Assembly: GCF_036181745.1 (NCBI RefSeq)
Contig: NZ_CP108080.1
Location: 3,286,001 to 3,350,000, forward strand
DNA: 64,000 nt
From: Streptomyces sp. NBC_00259
Lineage (GTDB): Bacteria > Actinomycetota > Actinomycetes > Streptomycetales > Streptomycetaceae
Direction of reading: 5' to 3'
Each line of letters opens with the position of its first letter. The stretch's first letter is position 1. Shown here in pieces: positions 8,196 through 17,299 of this stretch. The translations under genes were made by a program, and so were the position numbers. The notes under the pieces are model-generated. The model did no database searches. It saw only the letters and a program-made list of their open reading frames with translations, and had not been told where the DNA came from.

Positions 8196-9419
8196 ATGAC
8201 CTCCACTTCCGCATCCGCCGAGAGCGGCGGCCCGGGACCCAGGCGCCGTATGCGTGCGCGCCGTCGCGACGAGGCCCATCGCGCCGCGACCCCGCTGGAA
8301 CTCTTCTTCGACCTCTGCTTCGTCGTCGCCGTGAACCAGGCCGGGTTGCAGCTGGTCCATGCCGTGGCCGAGAACCACGCCGGACACGGAGTGCTCAGCT
8401 ACGCCATGGTGTTCTTCGCGATCTGGTGGGCGTGGATGAACTTCACCTGGTTCGCCTCCGCGTACGACACCGACGACATCCCGTACCGCCTCGTGACGCT
8501 CATCCAGATCGCGGGCGTGCTGATCCTCGCGGCCGGGGTCGCGCGCGCCTTTCTCGACCAGGACTTCGTGGTCGTCTTCGTGGGCTACGTGGTGATGCGG
8601 ATCGCGCTCGTCGGGCAGTGGCTGAGGGTCGCGGCGTCGACCCGTGGCGCGGAGCGGACGACGGCCCTGCGGTACGCGGGCGGGATCGTGCTCTGCCAGA
8701 TCGGCTGGCTGGCGCTGCTCGTCCTCCCGACGCACGTACGGCCCTGGGCGTTCCTGGTGCTGGCGCTGGCCGAGATGGCCGTACCGCTCATCGCCGAGCG
8801 CTCCATGGCCACCAGCTGGCACGCCCACCACATCGCCGAGCGCTACGGCCTGTTCACCATCATCGTGCTCGGCGAGACGATCCTGGCCGCCACCGTGGGA
8901 GTGCGTTCCGCACTGGATGTGAGCAACGCGCTGGGGGTTCTGGTGCCGATCGCCGTCGGAGGGCTGCTGATCGTGTTCGCCGCCTGGTGGATCTACTTCG
9001 CCGTCCCGGTCCACGTCCGGCTGGAGGCCGGCGACGAGGCGTTCCTGTGGGGCTACGGCCACTACGTGATCTTCGCGTGCGCCGCGGCCATCGGCGCGGG
9101 TCTGGAGGTCGCGGTCGAGACGGCCGTCCACAAGTCGCACATCTCCGAGGTCGCGGCGGCGGCCGCGGTCACCGTGCCCACGGCGGCGTTCCTGCTGACC
9201 GTCTGGCTGCTGCACGCACGCCACTTCAAGCACGGCCTCTGGCAGCAACTGCTCCTGCCCTGCTCGGCGCTGGTTATCCTCCTCTGCACCCTGGCGGGCG
9301 AGCACGCCGTGCTCGCGGCCGGGCTGGTGGCGGCCGCCACGGTCGCGACCGGAGAGACACTGACCCGCCGCGCGGGCCGCCCCGGCCCACGGGCCACCGC
9401 CGGAGCACCGGCCGGGTGA
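8196..9419 (+). CDS. Low temperature requirement protein A (LtrA) family
   Basis: 407 residues, polytopic membrane protein of 10-12 helices. LtrA signatures: TPLELFFDLCFVVAV near the N terminus, WAWMNFTWFASAYDTDD, and AHHIAERYGLFTIIVLGET in the middle. The ATG at 8196 has GGAGG five bases upstream; the longer open frame upstream lacks a ribosome site. LtrA was named from a Listeria cold-growth mutant and its activity is unknown. It is transcribed away from the molybdoenzyme operon, with a 218-base intergenic region. Confidence 0.85.
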   Translation: MTSTSASAESGGPGPRRRMRARRRDEAHRAATPLELFFDLCFVVAVNQAGLQLVHAVAENHAGHGVLSYAMVFFAIWWAWMNFTWFASAYDTDDIPYRLVTLIQIAGVLILAAGVARAFLDQDFVVVFVGYVVMRIALVGQWLRVAASTRGAERTTALRYAGGIVLCQIGWLALLVLPTHVRPWAFLVLALAEMAVPLIAERSMATSWHAHHIAERYGLFTIIVLGETILAATVGVRSALDVSNALGVLVPIAVGGLLIVFAAWWIYFAVPVHVRLEAGDEAFLWGYGHYVIFACAAAIGAGLEVAVETAVHKSHISEVAAAAAVTVPTAAFLLTVWLLHARHFKHGLWQQLLLPCSALVILLCTLAGEHAVLAAGLVAAATVATGETLTRRAGRPGPRATAGAPAG

Positions 9420-9486
9420 TCGACGCCACGGGCGGAGCTCTCCCGGACCCGGCCACGCCGCCCGGCACGCGTGATACGCAGAACGC

Positions 9487-10551
9487 ATGGCAGACAAGGC
9501 ACCGAACGACGCGCTGACCGACGTGCCCGGCCTCCGGGTCGGCCACGCCCGGCTCTCCGGGGAGGGCGCCCTCAGCGGCACCACGGTCGTCCTCGCTCCC
9601 GCGGGCGGGGCCGTCGCCGCGGTCGACGTCAGGGGTGGCGGACCCGGCACCCGGGAGACCGACGCGCTCGACCCCCGCAATCTGGTCCAGCGCATCGACG
9701 CGGTCGTCCTGACCGGAGGCAGCGCGTACGGGCTGGACTCCGCGTCCGGCGTGATGGCGTGGCTGGAGGAGCAGGGCCGCGGGGTCCCGGCCGGGCGGGA
9801 ACCCGGCCAGGTCGTACCGGTCGTCCCCGCCGCCTGCGTCTTCGACCTCGGCCGGGGCGGGGACTGGCGGGCCAGGCCGGATGCCTCGACGGGACGCGCG
9901 GCCGTGGAGGCGGCGGCGCTCACGGAGCCGGGCGCGCCGGTGGAGGAGGGCTCGGTCGGCGCCGGGACGGGAGCGGTGGTCGGCCGTATCAAGGGCGGCA
10001 TCGGCACGGCGAGCACCGTCCTGCCCAGCGGGGCGACGGTCGCGGCGCTGGTCGTGGCCAACGCGGCCGGTTCGGCGGTCGACCTGGACACCGGTGTGCT
10101 CTACGGGCAGTACGTCACGGGCGGGCTGCCCGTTCCGCCGCCGCCCGAGGTGCACGCGGCAGCCCTGCACCGGCTCGCGGAGGCCGCCGACCGCAACGGG
10201 GCACCGCCGCTGAACACCACTCTCGCCGTCGTCGCCACCGACGCCGAACTGACCCGCGCCCAGGCGCAGAAGCTCGCCGGCACGGCGCACGACGGTATCG
10301 CGCGCGCCGTGCACCCGGTGCATCTCCTCAACGACGGCGACACCGTCTTCACCCTGGCCACCGGCGCCCGTCCGCTCGACGGCCATCCGCTCGCCCTCAA
10401 CGCCGTTCTCGCGGCGGGCGCGGATGTCGTGACGAGGGCGATCGTCCGCGCGGTGCTGGCCGCACGGAGTGTCACAGGGGCAGGCGGCGACTTCCCCTCG
10501 TACACGGAGCTGTACGGGCTCGGACCACACGGCGCCCGAAACGCGGACTGA
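9487..10551 (+). CDS. P1 (S58/DmpA) family aminopeptidase
   Basis: 354 residues. Members are N-terminal nucleophile hydrolases that cut themselves into two chains and remove N-terminal amino acids, some with D-amino acid specificity. Visible: the N-terminal DVPGLRVGHA, the oxyanion region LTGGSAYGLDSA, and PPLNTTLAVVATDA near residue 245, where autocleavage before a Ser or Thr nucleophile is expected (Thr here). There is no signal peptide, so it is cytoplasmic. It begins 67 bases after ltrA and may be cotranscribed. Confidence 0.8.
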   Translation: MADKAPNDALTDVPGLRVGHARLSGEGALSGTTVVLAPAGGAVAAVDVRGGGPGTRETDALDPRNLVQRIDAVVLTGGSAYGLDSASGVMAWLEEQGRGVPAGREPGQVVPVVPAACVFDLGRGGDWRARPDASTGRAAVEAAALTEPGAPVEEGSVGAGTGAVVGRIKGGIGTASTVLPSGATVAALVVANAAGSAVDLDTGVLYGQYVTGGLPVPPPPEVHAAALHRLAEAADRNGAPPLNTTLAVVATDAELTRAQAQKLAGTAHDGIARAVHPVHLLNDGDTVFTLATGARPLDGHPLALNAVLAAGADVVTRAIVRAVLAARSVTGAGGDFPSYTELYGLGPHGARNAD

Positions 10552-10714
10552 CGTACTACGTCAGGGAGTTGAGGCGTGCGCGGGCGGCGCGCGGAACTTT
10601 CGCGTGTGAGCCGCTCGTTTTCCGGAACCCTGGACGCGATGTCAGACCCAGGGACTACGTTAAGCAGTCATCAAGTGACGTGTGGCAACGGCCTGGAGAT
10701 CCGGGAGATCCACC

Positions 10715-11491
10715 TTGAACGATCCCTACGAGACAACCGAGTCGCACCTCGAACGGCTCCTGGGTCGGGCACTCAACTCCTTCGACCTTCCCGACACCAT
10801 GGTCGACCGTCTCGAATCCGCGCTGGCCCACGACAGTTCGCTGCACTCCTCGCACCACAGCGCTGCCCTGCACCGTACGACCTACCGGCATGCGTATCTG
10901 CTGGCCGACGGCTCCTCCCTCACCCTGTGGGAGCTCGTGCACAACAGCGGACGGGGCGGCGCCCGGCAGCACGAGCTGTACGTGGACGAGTCGGAGGCCC
11001 GGCTCGCGGCGTCCAGGCTGCGCTCGGAGCACGGCGGACGTACCGGCCACGCGGCGATATCCGGCGCCGCGCCCGAGGCGGACCCCGGCACCGAGGGGCT
11101 CGACGCCGAGCTGGAGCTGCTCGGCAGGCTGCTGGCGGCCCCTCCGGCGGTCCCCTCGCGCAGGTACGTCCCGGACGACTCCGCGGACCACGCCCGGCGG
11201 CTGCTGCGCCGAGCCGAGAATCCGGACCGGCCGGGCGAGGACACCGCCAGGCTGCTTCGGGCGGCGTTCGCGCACCACATCGGCCAGGCGTTCGGCCGGC
11301 AGTGCCTCGCCGACGCCCGGGACGCGGGCTTCACGCTCTACGAGCACGCGTTCCTGCTGCTCGACGGCACGGAGCTGAGCCTGTGGGAAGTGGAGCACAC
11401 GGCCACGCCCGACGGCCGTCACATGTGCGAGGTGTACGAGGACGAGCACACCGCGCGCGAAGCCATGGAGCTCCGCGCGCGGGTGCGCTGA
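10715..11491 (+). CDS. DUF6227 family protein
   Basis: 258 residues from a TTG with GGGAGA upstream; the in-frame ATG at 10682 would add 11 residues (ATAWRSGRST) that do not look conserved. The opening NDPYETTESHLERLLGRALN and the two matching segments with LADGSSLTLWELVHN and LLDGTELSLWEVEHT suggest an internal duplication of a small alpha/beta unit: residues about 45-90 resemble about 205-250. DUF6227 is a streptomycete family without known function. No membrane segment or signal. Confidence 0.7.
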   Translation: MNDPYETTESHLERLLGRALNSFDLPDTMVDRLESALAHDSSLHSSHHSAALHRTTYRHAYLLADGSSLTLWELVHNSGRGGARQHELYVDESEARLAASRLRSEHGGRTGHAAISGAAPEADPGTEGLDAELELLGRLLAAPPAVPSRRYVPDDSADHARRLLRRAENPDRPGEDTARLLRAAFAHHIGQAFGRQCLADARDAGFTLYEHAFLLLDGTELSLWEVEHTATPDGRHMCEVYEDEHTAREAMELRARVR

Positions 11492-11575
11492 CCCGAGGGC
11501 TCCCGACGGCCCGGCGGTTCCGGCAGTCCGGCAGTCCGGCAACAACCGACGGCCCGGCAGCCGACAGCCGACGGC

Positions 11576-13744
11576 TCAGACCGCTGTGACGACCCCGGAC
11601 TTCTCGGCGGTGGCCGCGGGCTGCGGAGGAGTCTGCGAGGTCTTCCGCATGCCCTTCAGCAGGATCACCAGACCGGCGCCGACCACCGTGCCCGCGAGGA
11701 TCGCGAGCAGGTAGAGGAACGCGTTGCCGATCAGCGGGACGACGAAGATGCCGCCGTGCGGTGCGCGCAGTGTGCACTCGAAGGCCATCGACAGGGCGCC
11801 GGTGACCGCGCCGCCCGCCATCACCGAAGGGATGACCCTCAGCGGGTCGGCGGCGGCGAACGGGATCGCGCCCTCCGTGATGAACGAAGCGCCCAGCACC
11901 CAGGCCGCCTTGCCGTTCTCGCGTTCCGCCTTGGTGAACAGCTTGCCGCGCACCGTCGTGGCCAGTGCCATCGCGAGCGGCGGCACCATGCCCGCGGCCA
12001 TCACGGCCGCCATGACCTTGAGCGAGCCCTCGTTGGGATTGGCGAGGCCGCCGACCGCGAAGGTGTACGCGACCTTGTTGAGCGGGCCGCCCAGGTCGAA
12101 GCACATCATCAGGCCGAGGATCGCGCCGAGGATGATCGCGTTGGCGCCGCTGAGGCCGTTCAGCCAGTCGGTGAGGGCCTGCTGGAGCGAGGCGAGCGGC
12201 TTGCCGATGACCAGGAACATCAGGAAGCCGACGATCGCGGAGGAGATCAACGGGATCACGACGACGGGCATGATGCCGCGCAGGACCGCGGGCACCCTCA
12301 CCTTCTGGATCGCCAGGACGACGGCGCCGGCGAGCAGTCCGGCGACCAGGCCGCCCAGGAAGCCCGCCTTGATGGTGATGGCGATCGCGCCGCCGACGAA
12401 GCCCGGGACGAGGCCGGGGCGGTCGGCCATTCCGTACGCGATGTATCCGGCGAGGACGGGGATCAGGAAGCTGAACGCGAGCCCGCCGATCTGGAACAGG
12501 AGCGCGGCCCAACTGGTGTGGTCGCCCCACACGAAGACGTCGGCGACGGATTTGGCGCTGGTGATCTCGTAGCCGCCGAGGGCGAAGCCCAGGGCGATGA
12601 GGAGACCGCCGGCGGCGACGAACGGGATCATGTAACTGACGCCGGACATCAGCCACTTGCGGAGCTTGCTGCCGTACCCCTCACCGGGCTCGCCCGCGCT
12701 CTCGACGGGGGCGGGCCGGGACGCGGCGCTCACCTCGCCGCGGGCGGCCTTCTCCCGGGCCTCGGCGATGAGTTCGGCCGCCCGGTTGATCCCGGCCTTC
12801 ACCCCGACGTCCACGGTGGGCTTCCCGGCGAAACGCTCCTTGTCCCGTACGGGGACGTCGTGCGCGAAGATCACGGCGTCCGCGGCCTCGACGACCGCGG
12901 CGTCCAGCCGGGCGAACCCGGCGGACCCCTGCGTCTCCACGGTGACCTCGACCCCGGCCTCCTGCCCCGCGCGCTCCAGGGCTTCCGCGGCCATGTAGGT
13001 GTGCGCGATCCCGGTGGGACAGGAGGTGACGGCGACGACCCGGAAAGGTGTGGAACCCTCCGGCTCCGCGGCACCCTCGCCCGGCACGGACGCGGGCGCA
13101 GACGCAGACCCGGGCGCGGGCGCGGGCGAAGGCACGGACGCGGGCGAAGGCACGGACGCGGCAGCCTGCTCCGCACCAGTGCCAGTGCCGCTACCGGTAC
13201 CGGTACCGGCGGGAGGCGTGATCCGGTCGGTCTCGGGGCCCGTCGGCGCCTCGGCGGCGGAAACAGCGGAAGCCGCGGAAGCAGCCGACGCGTCCGCCGG
13301 CTCGACATCGCCGCGGACGAGGGCCGCCGCGGTCGTCGGGGAGTCCGTCTCGCGGAGGGCGGACGTGAAGTCCGGGTCCATCAGGCGGCGGGCGAGGGCG
13401 GAGAGGATGGTGAGGTGCGCGTCGTCGGCGCCCGAGGGGGCCGCTATGAGGAAGACGAGGTCGGCGGGTCCGTCGGGGGCGCCGAAGTCGATGCCGGTGG
13501 CGGCGCGTCCGAAGGCCAGGGTGGGTTCGGTGACATGCGCGCTGCGGCAGTGGGGGATGCCGATGCCGCCGTCCAGGCCCGTCGGCATCTGCGCCTCACG
13601 CGCGGCCACATCGGCCAGGAAGCCGTCGAGGTCGGTGACGCGGCCGAGCGCGACCATGCGCCCGGCGAGCGACCTGGCCGCCTCTTCCTTCGTCGCGGCG
13701 GCCAGGTCGAGGTCGACCAGGTCCGCGGTGATCATGTCGCTCAT
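11576..13744 (-). CDS. fruA: PTS fructose transporter, fused IIABC components
   Basis: 722 residues. The membrane transporter imports fructose while phosphorylating it to fructose-1-phosphate. Order: EIIA (1-150, phosphoryl His65 in GIGIPHCRS); an Ala/Pro/Ser/Gly linker (about 155-225) with low-complexity repeats; EIIB (230-330, phosphoryl Cys242 in VTSCPTGIAH); EIIC (345-705, about nine helices). Its start overlaps the stop of fruK (ATGA), so expression is coupled to the kinase that uses its product. Single-chain IIABC is normal for streptomycetes, but the linker is long and probably length-variable. Confidence 0.92.
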   Translation of the reverse strand: MSDMITADLVDLDLAAATKEEAARSLAGRMVALGRVTDLDGFLADVAAREAQMPTGLDGGIGIPHCRSAHVTEPTLAFGRAATGIDFGAPDGPADLVFLIAAPSGADDAHLTILSALARRLMDPDFTSALRETDSPTTAAALVRGDVEPADASAASAASAVSAAEAPTGPETDRITPPAGTGTGSGTGTGAEQAAASVPSPASVPSPAPAPGSASAPASVPGEGAAEPEGSTPFRVVAVTSCPTGIAHTYMAAEALERAGQEAGVEVTVETQGSAGFARLDAAVVEAADAVIFAHDVPVRDKERFAGKPTVDVGVKAGINRAAELIAEAREKAARGEVSAASRPAPVESAGEPGEGYGSKLRKWLMSGVSYMIPFVAAGGLLIALGFALGGYEITSAKSVADVFVWGDHTSWAALLFQIGGLAFSFLIPVLAGYIAYGMADRPGLVPGFVGGAIAITIKAGFLGGLVAGLLAGAVVLAIQKVRVPAVLRGIMPVVVIPLISSAIVGFLMFLVIGKPLASLQQALTDWLNGLSGANAIILGAILGLMMCFDLGGPLNKVAYTFAVGGLANPNEGSLKVMAAVMAAGMVPPLAMALATTVRGKLFTKAERENGKAAWVLGASFITEGAIPFAAADPLRVIPSVMAGGAVTGALSMAFECTLRAPHGGIFVVPLIGNAFLYLLAILAGTVVGAGLVILLKGMRKTSQTPPQPAATAEKSGVVTAV

Positions 13745-14694
13745 CGCGGGCTCCCTTGCTCCGTGAGTGCGCGGTCCAGGGGGACGTCCGCGGTCACCAG
13801 GACCGCGGCGGGATCGAGGTCGGACGGCGTGGGCATCACGCTGCCCGGCAGTTGGACGGCGGCCGCGCCATGGGCGACCGCGGCGGCCAGGGCGTCTGGT
13901 CCGTCGGCGCCCGCCGCCAGGAAGCCGGCCAGGGACGCGTCGCCCGCGCCGACGTTGCTGCGTACGGCGGCGACCGACGCGGCACCGTAGAACGCGCCGG
14001 CGCCGGAGACGAGAAGCTGACCGTCCGCTCCGAGGCTGGCCAGCACCACGCCCGCGCCACGCGTGCGCAGTTCCTCCGCCGCCTTCACCGCGTCGCCGAC
14101 CGTGGCGAGCGGCCGTCCGACCGCCTCGGCGAGTTCGTCGGCGTTCGGCTTGACGACATCGGGCCGGGCGGAGAGCGCCGCCGTCAGCGACGGCCCGGAG
14201 GTGTCCAGCGCGATCCGGGCGCCCGACTCATGGGCGCGGGCGACCAGTTCGGCGTACCAGGAGGGCGCCAGGCCACGCGGCAGGCTGCCGCAGCAGGCGA
14301 TCCAGCCGGCGGTACGGGAGCGCGCGGCGACCGTGGCGAGCAGCGCCTGCGACTCCGCCGCCGTGAGTTCGGGCCCCGACGCGTTGATCTTGGTCAGTGT
14401 GCCGTCCGGCTCGGCGAGCGCCACGTTCGACCGGGTCACTCCCGCGACGGGCACGACCGCGGTCTCGATGCCCTGCGCCGCCAGCAGTTCCGCGACGAGC
14501 CTGCCGGGTGGGCCGCCGAGCGGCAGTACGGCGACGGTCCGGTGTCCGGCCGCCGCGACCGCCCGCGAGACGTTGACGCCCTTGCCGCCGGGGTCCATGC
14601 GGTCGCCGGTGGCCCGCAGCACTTCGCCGCGCGCCAGGTCCGGGATCTCGTACGTCCGGTCCAGCGAGGGATTCGGGGTGACGGTGAGAATCAT
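13741..14694 (-). CDS. fruK: 1-phosphofructokinase
   Basis: 317 residues, PfkB (ribokinase-like) family. Converts fructose-1-phosphate from FruA to fructose-1,6-bisphosphate with ATP. Visible: the TPNPSLDRTYE opening, the sugar-binding DPGGKGVNVSRA loop at about 37-48, and the ATP/anion-hole motif NVGAGDASLAGF near residue 252 with the catalytic Asp. Both ends overlap the flanking genes by ATGA, making fruR-fruK-fruA a tightly coupled operon. Confidence 0.93.
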   Translation of the reverse strand: MILTVTPNPSLDRTYEIPDLARGEVLRATGDRMDPGGKGVNVSRAVAAAGHRTVAVLPLGGPPGRLVAELLAAQGIETAVVPVAGVTRSNVALAEPDGTLTKINASGPELTAAESQALLATVAARSRTAGWIACCGSLPRGLAPSWYAELVARAHESGARIALDTSGPSLTAALSARPDVVKPNADELAEAVGRPLATVGDAVKAAEELRTRGAGVVLASLGADGQLLVSGAGAFYGAASVAAVRSNVGAGDASLAGFLAAGADGPDALAAAVAHGAAAVQLPGSVMPTPSDLDPAAVLVTADVPLDRALTEQGSPR

Positions 14695-15452
14695 GTACGT
14701 ACTACTTCCGTGCCCGCGGCCTCGACAGCCGCGGCGTCCTCGGGGCTGAGCCCGCTGTCCGTGATGAGCAGATCGACGTCGGCGAGGCCCGCGAAGCGGG
14801 CGAAGTGCTCCTCGCCGTACTTCGCGGAGTCGGCGAGGAGCACCACGCGCCGCGCCGCCGCGACGACGGCGCGCTTGACGGCCGCCTCGGCGAGGTCGGG
14901 TGTGGTCAGCCCGCTTCCGGCCGAGAAGCCGTTGGTGCCGAGGAAGACGACATCGGCCCGGATCTCCCCGTACGCCCGCAGGGCCCAGGCGTCGACGGCG
15001 GCGCGCGTGCGGTGGCGGACGCGGCCGCCGACGAGATGCAGGTCGATCCCGGGGTGGTCGGCGAGCCGTGCGGCGGCGGGCAGCGCGTGGGTGACGACGG
15101 TCAGCGAGCACTCCAGCGGGAAGGCCGCGGCCAGCCTGGCCACCGTGGAGCCGGCGTCGAGGATGACGCTGCCGTCCTCGGGGAGTTCGGCGAGGGCGGC
15201 ATGCGCGATGCGGTCCTTCTCGTCGGCGGCGGTGGACTCACGCTCGGCGAGGTCCGGCTCGAAGTCGAGCCGTCCGGCCGGGATGGCCCCACCGTGCACC
15301 CGGCGGACGAGCCCGGCCCGGTCGAGGGTCTTCAGATCGCGCCGGATGGTCTCGGCGGTGACCTGGAACTCGTCGGCGAGAGACAGCACGTCGACCCGTC
15401 CGCCCTCACGGGCGAGGCGGAGGATCTGCTGCTGACGCTCCGGTGCGTACAT
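14691..15452 (-). CDS. fruR: DeoR-family repressor of the fructose operon
   Basis: 253 residues. The N-terminal HTH (1-57; RQQQILRLAREGGRVDVLSL then AETIRRDLKTLDRAGLVRRVHGG) is followed by the DeoR C-terminal sensor domain (75-235), which in this family binds a sugar phosphate, here presumably fructose-1-phosphate. As the first gene of the operon it should control itself together with the kinase and transporter. A palindrome about 55 bases upstream is a candidate operator. Confidence 0.88.
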   Translation of the reverse strand: MYAPERQQQILRLAREGGRVDVLSLADEFQVTAETIRRDLKTLDRAGLVRRVHGGAIPAGRLDFEPDLAERESTAADEKDRIAHAALAELPEDGSVILDAGSTVARLAAAFPLECSLTVVTHALPAAARLADHPGIDLHLVGGRVRHRTRAAVDAWALRAYGEIRADVVFLGTNGFSAGSGLTTPDLAEAAVKRAVVAAARRVVLLADSAKYGEEHFARFAGLADVDLLITDSGLSPEDAAAVEAAGTEVVRT

Positions 15453-15507
15453 GTGGGTTTACGTCCGCTCTATGCCCGAACCTGTGGTTTCACAGTCAGG
15501 CTACGCC

Positions 15508-15530
15508 TCTGTTGACACGAAGTAAACAGA
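15508..15530 (-). promoter_or_regulatory. Candidate FruR operator
   Basis: A perfect inverted repeat TCTGTT-N11-AACAGA, 55 bases upstream of fruR. A second weaker dyad, TGTG-GTTT-CACA, follows at 15483-15494. Position and symmetry suit a DeoR repressor; no consensus for this FruR is known to me. Confidence 0.45.
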
Positions 15531-15574
15531 CTCGGGCATCACGCGGGCACATACGGACGCGAGCAGGCACAGAA

Positions 15575-15614
15575 AGAGGCCCGGCGCCAGGGAACATCCC
15601 GGCGCCGGGCCTCT
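15575..15614 (-). terminator. Terminator downstream of the 15.7-kb MFS gene
   Basis: A perfect 14-bp stem (15575-15588 with 15601-15614), extended inside by GGG/CCC, with an AACAT loop. It lies 78 bases past the stop of the MFS gene and could act in both directions, insulating the fru operon promoter. Confidence 0.75.
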
Positions 15615-15691
15615 GCTGAGAACCTCTGCGGCTCAGCGGAGCAGCGGAACAGTCGGCTCAGCGGACCAGTCGGCTCTGCGGAGCAGTCTGC

Positions 15692-17236
15692 TCAGCGCGT
15701 CAGCACCAGCTCCTGCTCCTCCGTACCCGCGCCGGCGCCCTCCCCGGAGGCGTCCGCCCCCTCCAGGTGCTGTTTCGGCCGCGCCGGCAGGGCGAACATC
15801 ACCGCGAAGATCACCGCGAGCACCGCCACGACCCACCACAGCGAGCCCTGGAACGCGTCCGCGAAGGCCCGGCCGACGGCTCCCTGCGACGTCAGCGGCT
15901 TCTCGTCGATCACCCCGAAGAACACGACCGAGACCAGTCCGAGGCCCAGCGCATTGCCCATCTGCCCGGTCGTGTTGATCAGCCCCGACGCCGACCCGGC
16001 GTGCTCACGCGGCACGTCGGAGAGCACCGCGTCCGTCAGCGGCGCCACGATCAGCCCCATGCCGAGCCCCATGATCACGAGCGGCGCGATCATCTGCCAG
16101 GAGTGGATGTCCGTGCCGTACCGCCCGGCCTCCCAGATGTAGAGGAGCAGCCCGGCCGCCATGGTCAGCGCACCCGCCTGCAGCACCTTGCGGCCGAAGC
16201 GCGGCACCAACTTCTGTACGGACAGGCCGGCGGCCAGCGACACCGCGATGGAGAACGGCACTCCGGTCAGGCCCGCCTTGAGCGGGCTCCAGCCCAGACC
16301 GATCTGCATGTACAGCGTCCAGACCAGGAAGAAGATGCCCAGGACCACGCCGAAGGTCAGCTGGACCGCGATACCGGCGGCGAAGCTCTTCACCCGGAAC
16401 AGCGACAGCTCGACGAGCGGCGAGCCGTCCTTGCGGGTCTTGCGCTTCTCGTACGCCACGAACACGGCGAACACGAGCGGGCTGGCCGCCATGCACAGGT
16501 GGCCCCACAGCGGCCAGTCCAGCTCACGGCCGCGCGTGAGCGGGTAGACCAGCATGAGCAGACCGGTGGTGACGAGGGCGACGCCGACCAGGTCGAGGCG
16601 GAGCGCCTTCTCGGCACGGGACTCGGCGATGAACTTCCGGCCGAGGATGACTCCCGCGACACCGACCGGCAGATTGATCAGGAAGATCGGCCGCCACTCG
16701 AGGCCGAACAGGTTCCACTGGGTGAGCAGCGCGCCGAGCAGCGGGCCCGAGACCGCCCCGAGGCCGACGATCGCGCCGAACATCCCGAACACCTTGCCGC
16801 GTTCGTGCGCCGGGAAGGTCACATGGATGATCGCGAGGACCTGTGGCACCATCATCGCGGCCATCGCACCCTGCAGCAGCCGCGAGGCGACCAGCATCTC
16901 GGGTCCCGCGGCGAATCCGCAGAGCGCGGAGGCGATCGTGAAACCGGTGATACCGACCAGGAAGAGCCGCCTGCGGCCGTAGATGTCACCGAGTCGTCCA
17001 CCGGTGATCAGGCCGGCGGCGAAGGCCAGCGCGTACCCCGCGGTGATCCACTGGATGGCACCGAACGACGCGCCGAGATCGTGCTCGATCGACGGGATCG
17101 CGATATTGACGATGGTGACGTCGACCAGGTCCATGAAGGCGGCCGTCATGACGATGGCCAGGGCTATCCAGCGGCGCCGGTCGGCAGGGGCAGCGGGGTC
17201 GGGAGCCGTATCCAGTACGGCGTCGTGGGAGCTCAT
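15692..17236 (-). CDS. MFS drug exporter, DHA2 (EmrB/QacA) type
   Basis: 514 residues, about 14 helices. DHA2 markers: MDLVDVTIVNIAIPSIEHD in helix 1, GRLGDIYGRRR in loop 2-3 (motif A), and LGAVSGPLLGALL in helix 5 (motif C of proton antiporters). The ATG at 17236 was chosen because the protein homology starts there; the upstream open frame overlaps the divergent regulator. The cytoplasmic tail is Glu/Gly-rich. It is divergent from the WYL regulator, which probably controls it. Substrate unknown. Confidence 0.85.
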   Translation of the reverse strand: MSSHDAVLDTAPDPAAPADRRRWIALAIVMTAAFMDLVDVTIVNIAIPSIEHDLGASFGAIQWITAGYALAFAAGLITGGRLGDIYGRRRLFLVGITGFTIASALCGFAAGPEMLVASRLLQGAMAAMMVPQVLAIIHVTFPAHERGKVFGMFGAIVGLGAVSGPLLGALLTQWNLFGLEWRPIFLINLPVGVAGVILGRKFIAESRAEKALRLDLVGVALVTTGLLMLVYPLTRGRELDWPLWGHLCMAASPLVFAVFVAYEKRKTRKDGSPLVELSLFRVKSFAAGIAVQLTFGVVLGIFFLVWTLYMQIGLGWSPLKAGLTGVPFSIAVSLAAGLSVQKLVPRFGRKVLQAGALTMAAGLLLYIWEAGRYGTDIHSWQMIAPLVIMGLGMGLIVAPLTDAVLSDVPREHAGSASGLINTTGQMGNALGLGLVSVVFFGVIDEKPLTSQGAVGRAFADAFQGSLWWVVAVLAVIFAVMFALPARPKQHLEGADASGEGAGAGTEEQELVLTR

Positions 17237-17299
17237 GCGGAGAAACCTAGGAACGATATAGGTCAGTTCATGTCCTAGAACCCTGGGAACCTGAGTGTT
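17237..17299. promoter_or_regulatory. Divergent promoter/operator between MFS exporter and WYL regulator
   Basis: The 63-base gap holds CTAGGAAC (17248-17255) and, about 12 bases later, GTTC plus CCTAG, giving an interrupted inverted repeat placed between the two start codons. It is the only sizeable dyad in the gap and a candidate binding site for the adjacent regulator. Exact limits are uncertain. Confidence 0.4.
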
